NCBI GenBank assembly: GCA_026419775.2
Contig: JAOPGA020001008.1
Location: 1-26,048, forward strand
Origin: Acrasis kona
Lineage: Eukaryota; Heterolobosea; Eutetramitea; Acrasida; Acrasidae
Length of the DNA stretch: 26,048 nt
Reading direction: 5' to 3'
Shown here: one piece after another, positions 1 through 8,258 of the stretch
Numbering within the stretch: the first letter of the stretch is position 1
Layout of the letters: each line of letters opens with the position of its first letter
Notes under the pieces: model-generated
The model's database searches: none
Told to the model about the DNA's origin: nothing
What the model saw: only the letters and a program-made list of their open reading frames with translations
Translations under genes and position numbers: made by a program

Positions 1-426
1 AGTCTTGTGAACAGAGTGGGGAACTTGGAGATAGGGTTAGGTGAAATCAAAGCCGCCGAGGCGGAGACCAAAACCCAAGTCGAAAAGGTTGTTAGGGAGG
101 TTGCCGAAGTCAGAACCACCCTTCAGGCGCGTATGGACAAGAGCGACGCGCTGTCAGCCCAATTACTAGCCGCTTTAGGCAAGTTCAACGGGCCAAACGG
201 AGCCAATCAGGCGAAGTTTGCTNAGGATGAGGAAGAGGCAACCGGGGATGGGAGTGAGATTCCCAAAGGATCGTCAAAGAGACCAAAGAGCAGCAGAGAC
301 GACGATGAGTACACTCCAGACAGCGACGATAATGATGTGGATATGTCGATCAATGAGGTGCCAAAAAGAAGCAAGCTTAACGACGGATCTATGAGGAGGT
401 CCTCCCGTGGTAAATCAACCGAATAA
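1..426 (+). CDS. C-terminal part of unknown coiled-coil / charged protein (5' truncated)
   Basis: The frame is open from the first base and ends at a TAA at 424-426, so the gene starts upstream of the window. The first ~70 residues are helical and heptad-like (Leu/Val/Ala with Glu/Lys/Gln), suggesting a coiled coil. The remainder is a charged, Ser/Asp/Lys-rich disordered tail with a DDDEYTPDSDDNDVD stretch and a basic end. One ambiguous base (N at 223) falls inside the frame without breaking it. Base composition up to the N is clearly more GC-rich than the genes that follow. I do not recognise the family. It could be a host nuclear protein tail or part of a repeated or mobile element at a contig edge; nothing visible decides between these. 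Confidence 0.5.
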   Translation, partial: SLVNRVGNLEIGLGEIKAAEAETKTQVEKVVREVAEVRTTLQARMDKSDALSAQLLAALGKFNGPNGANQAKFAXDEEEATGDGSEIPKGSSKRPKSSRDDDEYTPDSDDNDVDMSINEVPKRSKLNDGSMRRSSRGKSTE

Positions 427-588
427 AGCGTCAAAGTTTCTGACGTCTCGGGCCCAGTTTTGGGTAATAAATATTTTATATTTTTATATTTTTTATATTT
501 TAATTTCTATTGGTTACCAATCCGATTTAGTTGATGCCTGTTTAAAAATGGTGTGAATGTCAAATGTCCATCGCATTGCTACCATTTA

Positions 589-596
589 TGACGTCA
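589..596. promoter_or_regulatory. CRE-like palindrome TGACGTCA upstream of receptor gene
   Basis: The sequence holds a perfect 8-bp TGACGTCA palindrome 45 nt before the chosen ATG at 641, and a second TGACGTC at about 440-446. This is the classical bZIP (CRE) consensus in other eukaryotes. The surrounding 427-640 is otherwise AT-rich with runs of TATTTT and no gene that I can support. Function is only inferred from the motif and its position. Confidence 0.3.
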
Positions 597-640
597 TCTT
601 TATCATAAAAAACTGTTTTAACTCCACATTTCGAAAGGTG

Positions 641-3600
641 ATGATTCTAGCTGTCATTAATACTAGAGCAATAGTGCTGTCGCTCCTTGCTGTTTGTTTC
701 TGCGACTCTTTTATAGTTCCTGTTCACAGAGGACTTAACCAATTAGGCCTCTCAGGTGATGGTACAACCAGTGCAAATAGTGTTGGCAATACACCACTTC
801 TTCCTATTGGATCGATTGCAAGTTTATCCATTGGTGCCGCATTTACTACTTTCCTCCTTACAAATGGTAGTGTGTACAGTGCTGGCTTATCCAGGTGAGT
901 AGATGGAGAAACATTTATATAACATTGCGGTAGCTCTTTTCAAACAGGAAGTACCACAACAACTTCTATTCCAAGACAAACAGAGACTTTTGGATTGGAG
1001 TTGAACAACCCAGCAGTTCAAGTAGCGGCGGGAGGTAACTTTCAGTACATTCTGTTCAAAAACGGTTCTCTTGTGGCAACAGGTGGAAACGACAAAAGGT
1101 ATTAATATTGCGCACTTGAAAATTAACAAATATAGACAGTTGTTGGGAGTAGCTTCATCACTTTCTTCGCGTGGGCCCTACATAGTTGACACGAGTTTTG
1201 CATATCCGTCATACATTGTTCAAATTGCATGCGGATTAAGAACAGCCTACTTCAGGCTAAACAATGGATCTATCTATTCTGTTGGAGATAATGCTAAAGG
1301 CCAACTAGGATCGGGGAGCACTGATTATACTGCACAGCCGCAACTCAGCCAAGTTGCATTGCCAAGACCCGGAAACTACTCGATGTTTGCCACTAGCATT
1401 TCCGAAATTATGATCCTAATTGATGAATTCGGTTACGTATTAGCATTTGGAGATAATACGTAAGTTTTTAATCTTCTTTAAACAATTAATTTTTGTAGTA
1501 ATTATAACCTCGGACTTTCTACCCCAGGATTTTATAATGCTCCTGTTGACCTCAGTTCAGTGGGTCTCGACCAAGTAAAATTTAAATCAGCAACTACAGG
1601 AGCTTGTACATTACTACTTGCTCAAAACGGTACCATTTATTTTGGTAGTAAGGGCAGCGTTGGAAGAAAAGGTGGTTGGGACAGAAATGACGTGCCATCT
1701 GGAATTTTTCAAGTGAGTAACATTTCCCTTCCATTAGGCGTGAAGGCAGTGGATATTGGAGGAACAAATACAGTCACTCAAGTACTTGGTGACGATGGAA
1801 ATATTTATGTCTACGGTAAAAATGAGTAAGTATGACGAATTCGTTAATGTTAACATTTTAGTAATGGAGCCTGCACTCCTAATGGTACTGCTCCCACTAA
1901 TTGTTTGGGCGATGTTTTACCTCGTGAGGCCAGAATCAATGGAGTTCTTTCAAAATTAGAGAAATACAATTCAGTTGCCAACTCACAAAATGCATTTTAT
2001 AATTTCGCTATTTATGTTCCACCAACACCCACATCTACCCCGACATCAACTCCCACACCCACCCCAATACCCACCCCAATACCTACCCCAACACCCACAT
2101 CTACCTCGACATCAACTCCCACACCTACACCCACATCTACCCCAACACCAACACCCACCCCGACGTCTACATCAACACCAACACCAACGCCCACACCCAC
2201 CCCAACACCCACATCTACCCCGACATCAACTCCCACACCAACACTTACCACCACTCCAACTATAACGTCTACACCAACTACTACTTCAACACCTTCTCCA
2301 ACTCCAACACTAACACCAATTCAAACACCAACACCTACTCTTAACCGCACTCAAACATTTACGCCAACACTTACACCCACTTCGACTCCAACTAATACTA
2401 CCACATCTACCCCGACACCTACCTCAACTCACACACCTGCCACATCAACCATATGTTTCGGCGTATCCAGTCTAGATCCCCTCGTTTGTTCCGGTAATGG
2501 CATTTGTATATCAACAGATAATTGTGTATGCAAATCGCTAGAGTATATCGGTCAAACCTGTCAAATCAACATGGATACATCATCACGTCTCTACAACTCA
2601 TTCAACAACACAAAAGCAGAAACCAAAATCAACGCAGGAATCTTCACCCAAATCAACAGCGACGTCTCTGCAGCAAGTTATCAAATCTCACAAGATAATC
2701 AACTACAAATTAGTGCAGATTTCTCTAAATCGAATAAGCAAGGATTATGCTTCACTCCTAGCATATCTGCACCAGGCGTTCAAATCTTCGTCATGTTCAA
2801 TTTCCCATTCATACTACCCTCTGGAGTAGCGAGTGAAATTTGGTTACAATCTTCATCAAATAAGAGGAAGGTATCTAGTCGCGTAGAGTTTAGATCTGAC
2901 GCCACTCAAAACTTTATTGTGACTACCGGAGGAACCGTTACTAATGTAAATAGCGTCAAGTTGTCTGCAAATACTAATTATCTCATGTTGGGTGCGGTCG
3001 ATAGTGATGTGGGTCAGTATGGATCTCAGCTAGTTGACGTTAAGAATAAGGTGATTTCCGAAGGGTATAGTTATTTAACGGATGGTGACTTGATCAGCGA
3101 CCTCATCACTGAAAAAGTCTACATTTGTGTGAGCTTGACTAATTTGGTAGTGTCTCGTGACGGTAAACAATCGTCTGCTACCAACAATGCTTCCATCAGT
3201 GTTGTCTACTATGGAAGTCAAAATTTGGGAACTGCTGGTGCGTTGAACCCTAGACCAAATGCATTACCTAACAACACGGGTATGATTGTTGGTATTGTCT
3301 TGGGTGTTGTATTTGGGTGTTGCTTGTTGGCGCTGATCATCATGGTGATCATATTGGTGGTGATTGGATGCACCAGGAAACGCAAACCTGATGTGGAGGA
3401 ACAGAATGAATATACAAATGTTCCTTCGCCTGCATCACCTCCTGCTTCTCCTATTGAGTTGGTTGATGTTGAGAGGCATCAAGAACCGGAACCAATAGTG
3501 GTTGTTGTTGATGAAGAGAGACCAAAAGTACCTGAACCTGAGCCAGAACCAGTTGTCATTGTTGAACCTGAACCAGTTGTCATTGTTGAACCTGAACTAG

Positions 3601-4103
3601 TAGTCGCTGCTGCAGTCGTCAAGAAATCGGAGGTAGTTCTCGACGTTGAGAAGAATCTACAAAATATTAGTGAAGAAGCAAAAATGGTACTGGAAGATAT
3701 GAAAGTAAATATAGAACGCTCTAGAGAGGAAGTAAGTAAGATCAAACAAGTCACACTATCAGAGATATTAGCAGGGAATGGAGAGGGAGTGAACACTCTA
3801 GTGATGAAATCCGTGTTGTTGTTGATGGGAGATCCAATCAGTTCTTTAGTGGATTGGAATCACGTCAAGAGAGCAGCAAAGAAGGGCAAAGGATTGTTGA
3901 AACGTGTGTTGGAATTTGATGCCACTTCCGACGTGGTGTCGAATGATAACTTTACTCTTGCACGTGCGGAGATTGATGGACTCACGTATACTGAGTGTCT
4001 CATGAAGGGAAGTTTACCTGTAGCCATCCTTTGGAGTTTTATTGATGTATCGTTGGATTTGAGAAGAAAAGCTGAATCCTTGATCGAAATGTCTAAAAAA
4101 TAA
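641..4103 (+). CDS. Single-pass surface protein: RCC1-like propeller, Thr/Pro stalk, EGF, TM, dynein-stalk-like tail
   Basis: Five exons by eye: 641-894, 952-1098, 1136-1459, 1499-1825, 1862-4103 (1097 aa). The ATG at 641 is preferred over the in-frame ATG at 557 because it opens directly into a signal peptide ([20 protein letters not shown]). Residues ~25-400 carry RCC1-type blades ([18 protein letters not shown]). Residues ~403-548 are a Thr/Pro/Ser stalk likely to be O-glycosylated. One EGF-like module follows ([18 protein letters not shown], ~548-586), then a ~240-residue extracellular domain, a TM helix from residue 825, and CTRKRK. The cytosolic tail (~240 aa) begins Pro/Glu/Val-rich and ends in a helical region resembling the second half of the dynein stalk domain (V994, W1016, W1075 at matching places). 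It is probably a surface receptor or adhesin; its ligand is unknown. The gene at 8259-15411 is a relative. The stop overlaps an AATAAA. Confidence 0.8.
2018..2451 (+). repeat. Thr-Pro minisatellite encoding a mucin-like stalk
   Basis: The plus strand is almost free of G across about 430 bases, with ACACCCAC/ACATCTACC-type units that encode alternating Thr-Pro/Ser-Pro. A higher-order unit (CCCACATCTACC, CGACATCAACTCCCACACC) recurs near 2026, 2097 and 2206 with one or two differences. The Val/Gly/Asp-rich frame on the opposite strand is a by-product. Length is probably variable between strains. Confidence 0.85.
3546..3593 (+). repeat. Exact 24-nt tandem duplication in receptor tail
   Basis: Two identical 24-nt copies lie head to tail (3546-3569 and 3570-3593), each encoding EPVVIVEP. 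They sit in the Pro/Glu/Val-rich juxtamembrane part of the cytosolic tail. A partial, diverged third copy (GAACTAG...) follows. Identity of the copies suggests a recent slippage or unequal-exchange event. Confidence 0.85.
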
Positions 4104-4407
4104 ATGTAACATAGAATTTATTGGATTGTCAAAAATCTTTTCATATTTGTTCCAAAATTTTGTTTCAAAGGCTGGTAGCATTTCATATTCTTGTTTTTGG
4201 GCGAGAATGTGGTTAATCTAAATTGAGGAGGAATTCCACTGCATTGGATGCCATTAGTTCCCAATGATTGTTCGATCCTCAAATGAGCAAAGAGTTTGTA
4301 CTCTTCCAATCTGGAGAATTTAAACCATCTATTATTAGTGCAGTAATTTTAGAATGTTACAAATAAATAGCCAATTGGCGATCAAAAACAACAAAACAAC
4401 CACAACA
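4104..4407. other. Intergenic stretch with an unassigned minus-strand frame
   Basis: About 300 bases lie between two plus-strand genes. The minus strand is open from 4348 to a stop at 4118-4120 and reads ...RWFKFSRLEEYKLFAHLR..., aromatic and charged and unlike random AT-rich sequence. It has no convincing start codon, but an AATAAA occurs on the minus strand right at its stop. It may be a small spliced gene, a gene relic or chance. I do not recognise it. The last ~50 bases, rich in A and C (ACAACAAAACAACCACAACA), are the probable 5' leader of the 4408 gene. Confidence 0.25.
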
Positions 4408-4740
4408 ATGCTCAGACAGATTACCAAGAACCACACATTACTAAAGTTCGCCACCCCTTACGCTAGGACATATGTCCGCGACCACCAAATGACTGGGGAA
4501 CAAATCGATAAAGAGATAGAACACTCAAAGAAGGGAACAACAGTATCGTCGATTCCAGAACACAAAGGATGGAGTAGCAACCTAGCATCCACATCCGAGG
4601 CTGTGGTCAAAGCGGAGCACTCAGAGAAGAAGCCTTTCGAACAAATGCAAAAGGAAAGTATTGACGTTTTGAAGAAGAAGGAGCAAACCGAAAGTTTTCC
4701 ACTAAAGGGTACCGATGCCGAAGCAAAGGAAAGTAAATAA
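4408..4740 (+). CDS. Small probable mitochondrial protein with W..NLASTSEAVVKAE motif
   Basis: This is a 110-residue single-exon gene. An upstream in-frame ATG exists at 4354, but the ATG at 4408 follows an A/C-rich leader and opens a typical mitochondrial presequence: MLRQITKNHTLLKFATPYAR, basic and Ser/Thr-containing with no acidic residue. The mature part is highly charged, with HSKKG, a GWSSNLASTSEAVVKAEHSE block and a Lys/Glu-rich C-terminus. The Trp...LAS-SEA-VKA block reminds me of small uncharacterised mitochondrial proteins of fungi and plants, but I cannot name a family. An AATAAA lies about 10 nt past the stop. Function is unknown. Confidence 0.65.
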   Translation: MLRQITKNHTLLKFATPYARTYVRDHQMTGEQIDKEIEHSKKGTTVSSIPEHKGWSSNLASTSEAVVKAEHSEKKPFEQMQKESIDVLKKKEQTESFPLKGTDAEAKESK

Positions 4741-5142
4741 TCTTGTAAAATAAATGGGTTTGAATCCAACTGCTTGTCCAATCTGCTGTCGATCATTCAA
4801 AAGTTTGATGTGATCTTTGCGCAATACTGACCTATACTTTCCTTCAATTTCCAACAGAGCAAATGTACAAACAACACAATCAAATCAACAAAACACGGGT
4901 TTATTAAAAGTATTCCTTTTCCGGCTCATGATGCAATGAATGTCGTCGTTTGTAAAATTGCATCTTTGTGTTGGTCAGTTTAATTCACCCCAACTCGCAT
5001 TCATATTTGTGTTTTCTCCAATTTCTTGTATCGTCCGTTATTAAACATGTCTGGCTTTTTCTGCTGTACTGGCAGGTCTCTCACAGCATTTTCTGCAATT
5101 TTGATCTTCCACGAACAACCCAAATCGTAACGAAACGTATCA
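4741..5142. other. Intergenic region with possible small minus-strand gene
   Basis: About 400 bases between the small mitochondrial gene and the LIM gene hold no plus-strand gene. The minus strand has three coding-looking open stretches. One runs from ~5195 to ~4996 and reads ...KIAENAVRDLPVQQKKPD.... One ends at a TAA at 4904-4906 and reads MQFYKRRHSLHHEPEKEYF; its stop overlaps an AATAAA on the same strand, followed by a GT-rich stretch. One from 4884 reads ...EGKYRSVLRKDHIKLLND.... The TAATAAA arrangement matches other gene ends in this window. I could not join these with convincing splice sites, so no CDS is called. The region also holds the LIM gene's promoter. Confidence 0.3.
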
Positions 5143-5836
5143 ATGTCAAATAAGGGGAGGTAAGTTCTAGTGATGATTAAAAGCTCACCAACTTAATAGC
5201 ACGTATTTACCTACCGCTTTTGAAAAGAAAGGCAGAGAAGCGGATGAAGTAATTCGGCAAGTACTTGGACAGGCTGAACACGAAGTTTTTGTTCCTTTTG
5301 CTCAAAATTGTGCTGGCTGCAAAAAATCGATTCCAGCAAAAACCTCCGCCGTTCGTGCTGGTGGGAAAGTGTTCCACAAAGAATGCTTCAATTGCTCAAA
5401 CTGCCAGAAATCTTGTTTGACTGGTTCTTTTACAGTGCTACCTGATGCTAAGCTTGTTTGTCAGCTTTGTGGAACTAAGTTTGAAAAGATGGCCAGCGAG
5501 AAGCCTTATGAACCAACCGATACATGCTACAAGTGTAAGAAACCAGTCAGTAAGGGACAAAAGCTTGGTGAGAGAACATACCACAGAGAATGCTTAGTTT
5601 GCGGTGTTTGTAACAAATCTTTTACATCCGGCAAGATCGCGTTACTAAACGGAGACCCAGTTCACGACGAGTGTAGAGGAAAAGCAAGTTCCGCACCAAA
5701 GTCAACATTGGTAGCCCCGACCGTTCAGGGTGGAAAAGGTGGTGTTAATGATTTACAAAGGCTGAAGGAACTTCACTCAAAAGGACTTCTAACAGACGAA
5801 GAGTTCGCACAGACCAAAAAAGCAATTGGTTTTTAA
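5143..5836 (+). CDS. Two-LIM-domain protein with C-terminal SHOCT-like motif
   Basis: The 217-residue protein comes from exons 5143-5159 and 5200-5836, with a 40-nt intron (GTAAGT...AATAG). The first exon is tiny (MSNKG plus two bases). Residues ~43-96 form a LIM zinc-binding domain (CAGC, HKEC, CSNC, CQLC). Residues ~115-167 form a second (CYKC, HREC, CGVC) whose last ligand pair is HDEC, His replacing the usual Cys. The C-terminus, LQRLKELHSKGLLTDEEF, fits the short SHOCT helical hairpin (L..L..L...G.LT.EEF...K). LIM domains bind protein partners, often in actin or adhesion complexes; SHOCT is usually an oligomerisation or membrane-protein accessory motif, mostly bacterial. Role is inferred as cytoskeletal/scaffold. 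The gene converges on COQ7, with 50 nt between stop codons. Confidence 0.85.
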
Positions 5837-5886
5837 GTTTGTAAAGACACTGTATCATTATATAGTTAATGTAATTTAAAAAAGTT

Positions 5887-6606
5887 TTATATCTTTTTGG
5901 ACAACCATATTGCTACATTGCACGCTGATTTGATGACTGTGTACATTCCTTGATAAAAAGGTGCTGACTGTGCTTCATTTTCGACTGCCATCTCTCCGTG
6001 ATGTAATTCCTCATCTCTAAATTGTTTCAAAACCTTTCGCAACTCCTCCTCTCTTGTGTCTACAGCTTTGGTTTTGAATAGGTACTCCTGCTCTTGTTCT
6101 TTTGTTTTTTCACTTGTAAAATCATCATTTGGTTCGTTATACATTTCGTGTATATCTCTTATCTGGTCATTGTAGTGTTCTGAAATCACATCCTCCACTG
6201 CTTTGTGACATGCCATAGCTGACGGACGTCCTAAAGATGCCGTTGCGGCACCCATAGCAAAACCTGCCACGTTCCATATTGGACTTAGAATTGTTGGCCT
6301 GACCCTTCTCTCCGCAACCAATTCCTCCATAACTTTGAGATGATTCTCTTCTTGAGATTGGATTTCTGATATTACTGGGTCATTCACAAGAACTGATGCC
6401 TGTCCCCTGCAGATTATAACAGCACCAAATTCACCTGCTTGGTCCACGCGAATCATTGATTCCAATCTTCTCTTCTTATCATCCCATCCCCATATTCTTC
6501 CACTTTTATTGATTCTTGGATCATTGTAGTCTATTGGTTGTGTTACTCCTGAATAACACCTTCTTGGAACGTGGAATACACAGTGCTTGATTTTATTTCG
6601 TAACAT
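5887..6606 (-). CDS. COQ7: Ubiquinone biosynthesis di-iron hydroxylase COQ7
   Basis: The single-exon gene encodes 239 residues. The family hydroxylates demethoxyubiquinone, the penultimate step of coenzyme Q synthesis, on the matrix face of the mitochondrial inner membrane. Di-iron ligands are visible: Glu59 in RVDQAGEFGA, Glu86 and His89 in QEENH, a Glu in AVEDVISEHYNDQ, and the EELHH motif near the C-terminus. The conserved ending (APFYQGMYTVIKSACNVAIWLSKKI region) matches the family. The N-terminus (MLRNKIKHCVFHVPRRCYSG) looks like a mitochondrial presequence. An acidic ~30-residue insertion precedes the last ligand helix. The frame extends to a GTG at 6612, but ATG at 6606 is the natural start. 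The eIF2-alpha stop lies only 55 nt upstream on the same strand. Confidence 0.95.
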   Translation of the reverse strand: MLRNKIKHCVFHVPRRCYSGVTQPIDYNDPRINKSGRIWGWDDKKRRLESMIRVDQAGEFGAVIICRGQASVLVNDPVISEIQSQEENHLKVMEELVAERRVRPTILSPIWNVAGFAMGAATASLGRPSAMACHKAVEDVISEHYNDQIRDIHEMYNEPNDDFTSEKTKEQEQEYLFKTKAVDTREEELRKVLKQFRDEELHHGEMAVENEAQSAPFYQGMYTVIKSACNVAIWLSKKI

Positions 6607-6661
6607 GTTCACAGAAGTTCAAAGTTGATTAAAAAGAAATAATTTATAAATACCCAAAAGG

Positions 6662-7597
6662 TTACATTCCGACTTCTTCTTCACTCTCTGAATCACCTCC
6701 GACTTCCTTGTTCTGATCCTTCAGTTGTTCAAGCAACACGCTCAACGAATGATCGTCCTTCTCGTTCACAACTCTTGGTGCTGCCTTGATGACAATGCTT
6801 CCACCAGATTCTTCAATGCTTTCTGTGATGGTCTTGACTGCCTTCTCCAAAACAGAAGTTCCATGTACCTTGTCGTGAGAGGTGGTCACCATGACGTATA
6901 GCGGGGGTGCGACTAGAGTGATGGAAATGGGCGTCTCTTCGTCTCCGTGTGCCTCTCCAAGTTTTAAGGCCTTCTTGATTGCATCAATTCCTTCGTAAGA
7001 GAAGCATGTGACTTCAACATCGGCACGAATCTTGACTGGTTGGGGCTTTAATCTTCTTTGGATGATCTGGAGTAATTGTTCTCTAATTTCGGGTGTTGGG
7101 AAAGCAATATCTTTGAACACATCATCGGGCTCTGTCAATGCTGCTTTGAAGGCATCAAAGGCATGGGTGAATCTACGATATAGTGGCCAGCCAACAACTT
7201 CGTACAAATGTTCCAAGTCTTGGTTTGTTGTTTCGGCTAAATGGCGCATGATGGAGTGAACTGTCTTTGCTTTATTATATCTCTCTTCGCACTTGGGAAT
7301 GTCTTCGGGTGCCACTTTACTTTTGCTTAAATCGACATATCCTTTTTCGCTGTCTACTCTGAGAACAACAACTGCCTCTGTGCGACCAACACGAATGAGT
7401 TGTGAGATGGAACGAATACGCTTTCTTGAAAGTTCTGAAGATAAGATCAAACCTTCGCTGTTGTCATACTCCAAGAGCGAAACATAAGCTCCAATATCTG
7501 TTATGCTTTTTACACGGACCATGACAAGTTCGTCCACTTCTGGGAACTTTTGTTCATAGAACCTACAGTTTATTACCCTCTTTCTTTCCTCAGCCAT
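6662..7597 (-). CDS. EIF2A: Translation initiation factor eIF2 alpha subunit
   Basis: The 311-residue single-exon gene aligns end to end with eukaryotic eIF2-alpha (human EIF2S1). It has an N-terminal S1/OB domain (CRFYEQKFPEVDELVMVRV, GAYVSLLEYDN), a helical middle domain, a C-terminal alpha/beta domain (VKIRADVEVTCFSYEGIDAI, APPLYVMVTT) and an acidic tail (SESEEE). It is part of the ternary complex that brings initiator Met-tRNA to the 40S subunit. The regulatory phosphorylation site is present: Ser57 in SSELSRKRIRSI corresponds to human Ser51. The kinase-docking KGYVDLSK motif is also intact, so stress control by eIF2-alpha kinases is expected. An inverted repeat lies ~30 nt upstream of the ATG. 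Confidence 0.97.
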   Translation of the reverse strand: MAEERKRVINCRFYEQKFPEVDELVMVRVKSITDIGAYVSLLEYDNSEGLILSSELSRKRIRSISQLIRVGRTEAVVVLRVDSEKGYVDLSKSKVAPEDIPKCEERYNKAKTVHSIMRHLAETTNQDLEHLYEVVGWPLYRRFTHAFDAFKAALTEPDDVFKDIAFPTPEIREQLLQIIQRRLKPQPVKIRADVEVTCFSYEGIDAIKKALKLGEAHGDEETPISITLVAPPLYVMVTTSHDKVHGTSVLEKAVKTITESIEESGGSIVIKAAPRVVNEKDDHSLSVLLEQLKDQNKEVGGDSESEEEVGM

Positions 7598-7626
7598 TGT
7601 TTTAACTTTATGTGAATATTTAGGTT

Positions 7627-7651
7627 AGGTCAACCCGCATAATGTTGACCT
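7627..7651. promoter_or_regulatory. Perfect 8-bp inverted repeat in eIF2-alpha leader/promoter
   Basis: AGGTCAAC and GTTGACCT are exact reverse complements separated by 9 nt, about 30 nt upstream of the eIF2-alpha start. The site could be bound by a dimeric factor as DNA or fold as a stem in the 5' leader. No factor is identified. Confidence 0.35.
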
Positions 7652-7717
7652 TGCCCATCATTGCGTTTGAAGAGACGAACAATTAAAAAGATAAGTTTGT
7701 ACAGGACTTTCATTTAT

Positions 7718-8061
7718 TTAAAAACCTCCAGTTTGTTGGACCAAAACATCAATAGTATCTTGATCGTCCATGTCTAGCTGTTCTGCTGTCTCAGTTCCGG
7801 TCAAGCGATTACCGTCAAAAACAAAACGCATTTGGTCTTGGTTGACACCTTGCCTCTTGCAGAAAATTTCCATCAACTTCTTAAGTGGAGTTGTCTTCTT
7901 GATTTTGAAGAAAACCTATAATAATTAATAATCTTGTTTGGCATAAGTTAAATGTTTACTTCATTTCCTTCATAGTTAACTTTAATGTTCAAGTGGTTAT
8001 CTGATTGTTCACCACCTGTCTCACCTCCTTCGTTCTTCGTGGGTTGTTCTTGGTCTGCCAT
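7718..8061 (-). CDS. SUMO: Small ubiquitin-like modifier SUMO
   Basis: Two exons on the minus strand, 7960-8061 and 7718-7915, are separated by a 44-nt intron (GTAAAC...TATAG) in phase 0. They encode 99 residues. The protein has a short disordered acidic N-terminus (MADQEQPTKNEGGETGGEQS), then the ubiquitin-like fold: LNIKVNYEGNEVFFKIKKTT, MRFVFDGNRLTGTETAEQL, MDDQDTIDVLVQQTGGF. The C-terminus has the diglycine needed for conjugation plus a single Phe to be cut off by a SUMO protease. The stop codon runs into AATAAA. It diverges from the large receptor gene, with 197 nt between the two ATGs; I see nothing else definable in that interval. Confidence 0.96.
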
Positions 8062-8258
8062 TTTTTAACTTTCTTGGTTGTCAACTTCAGTATGAATAAA
8101 AATAGCCAACTAAACAATGGGCGAACTCGATATCACATAGTTATTTGGAGTAAATAATGCAATAGAATAACCTATATCATAATAACTCTAATTTAAATTG
8201 TTCTTGGTCCTTTGCAGTTTTTGGCGGTTAGCTTTTTTACAACAACTAAATTATTGGA

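Noticed and set aside
557-640. Upstream ATG extension of the first receptor
   Set aside because: It would bury the signal peptide 28 residues inside the protein, and the CRE-like palindrome falls in it; ATG at 641 is the better start.
427-640. AT-rich TATTTT runs as an origin or matrix site
   Set aside because: Only ordinary AT-rich intergenic sequence; no repeat structure that supports such a role.
2012-2254. Minus-strand frame rich in Val/Gly/Asp
   Set aside because: It is the complement of the Thr/Pro minisatellite; no start context, pure repeat composition, and the plus strand frame is continuous with a spliced gene.
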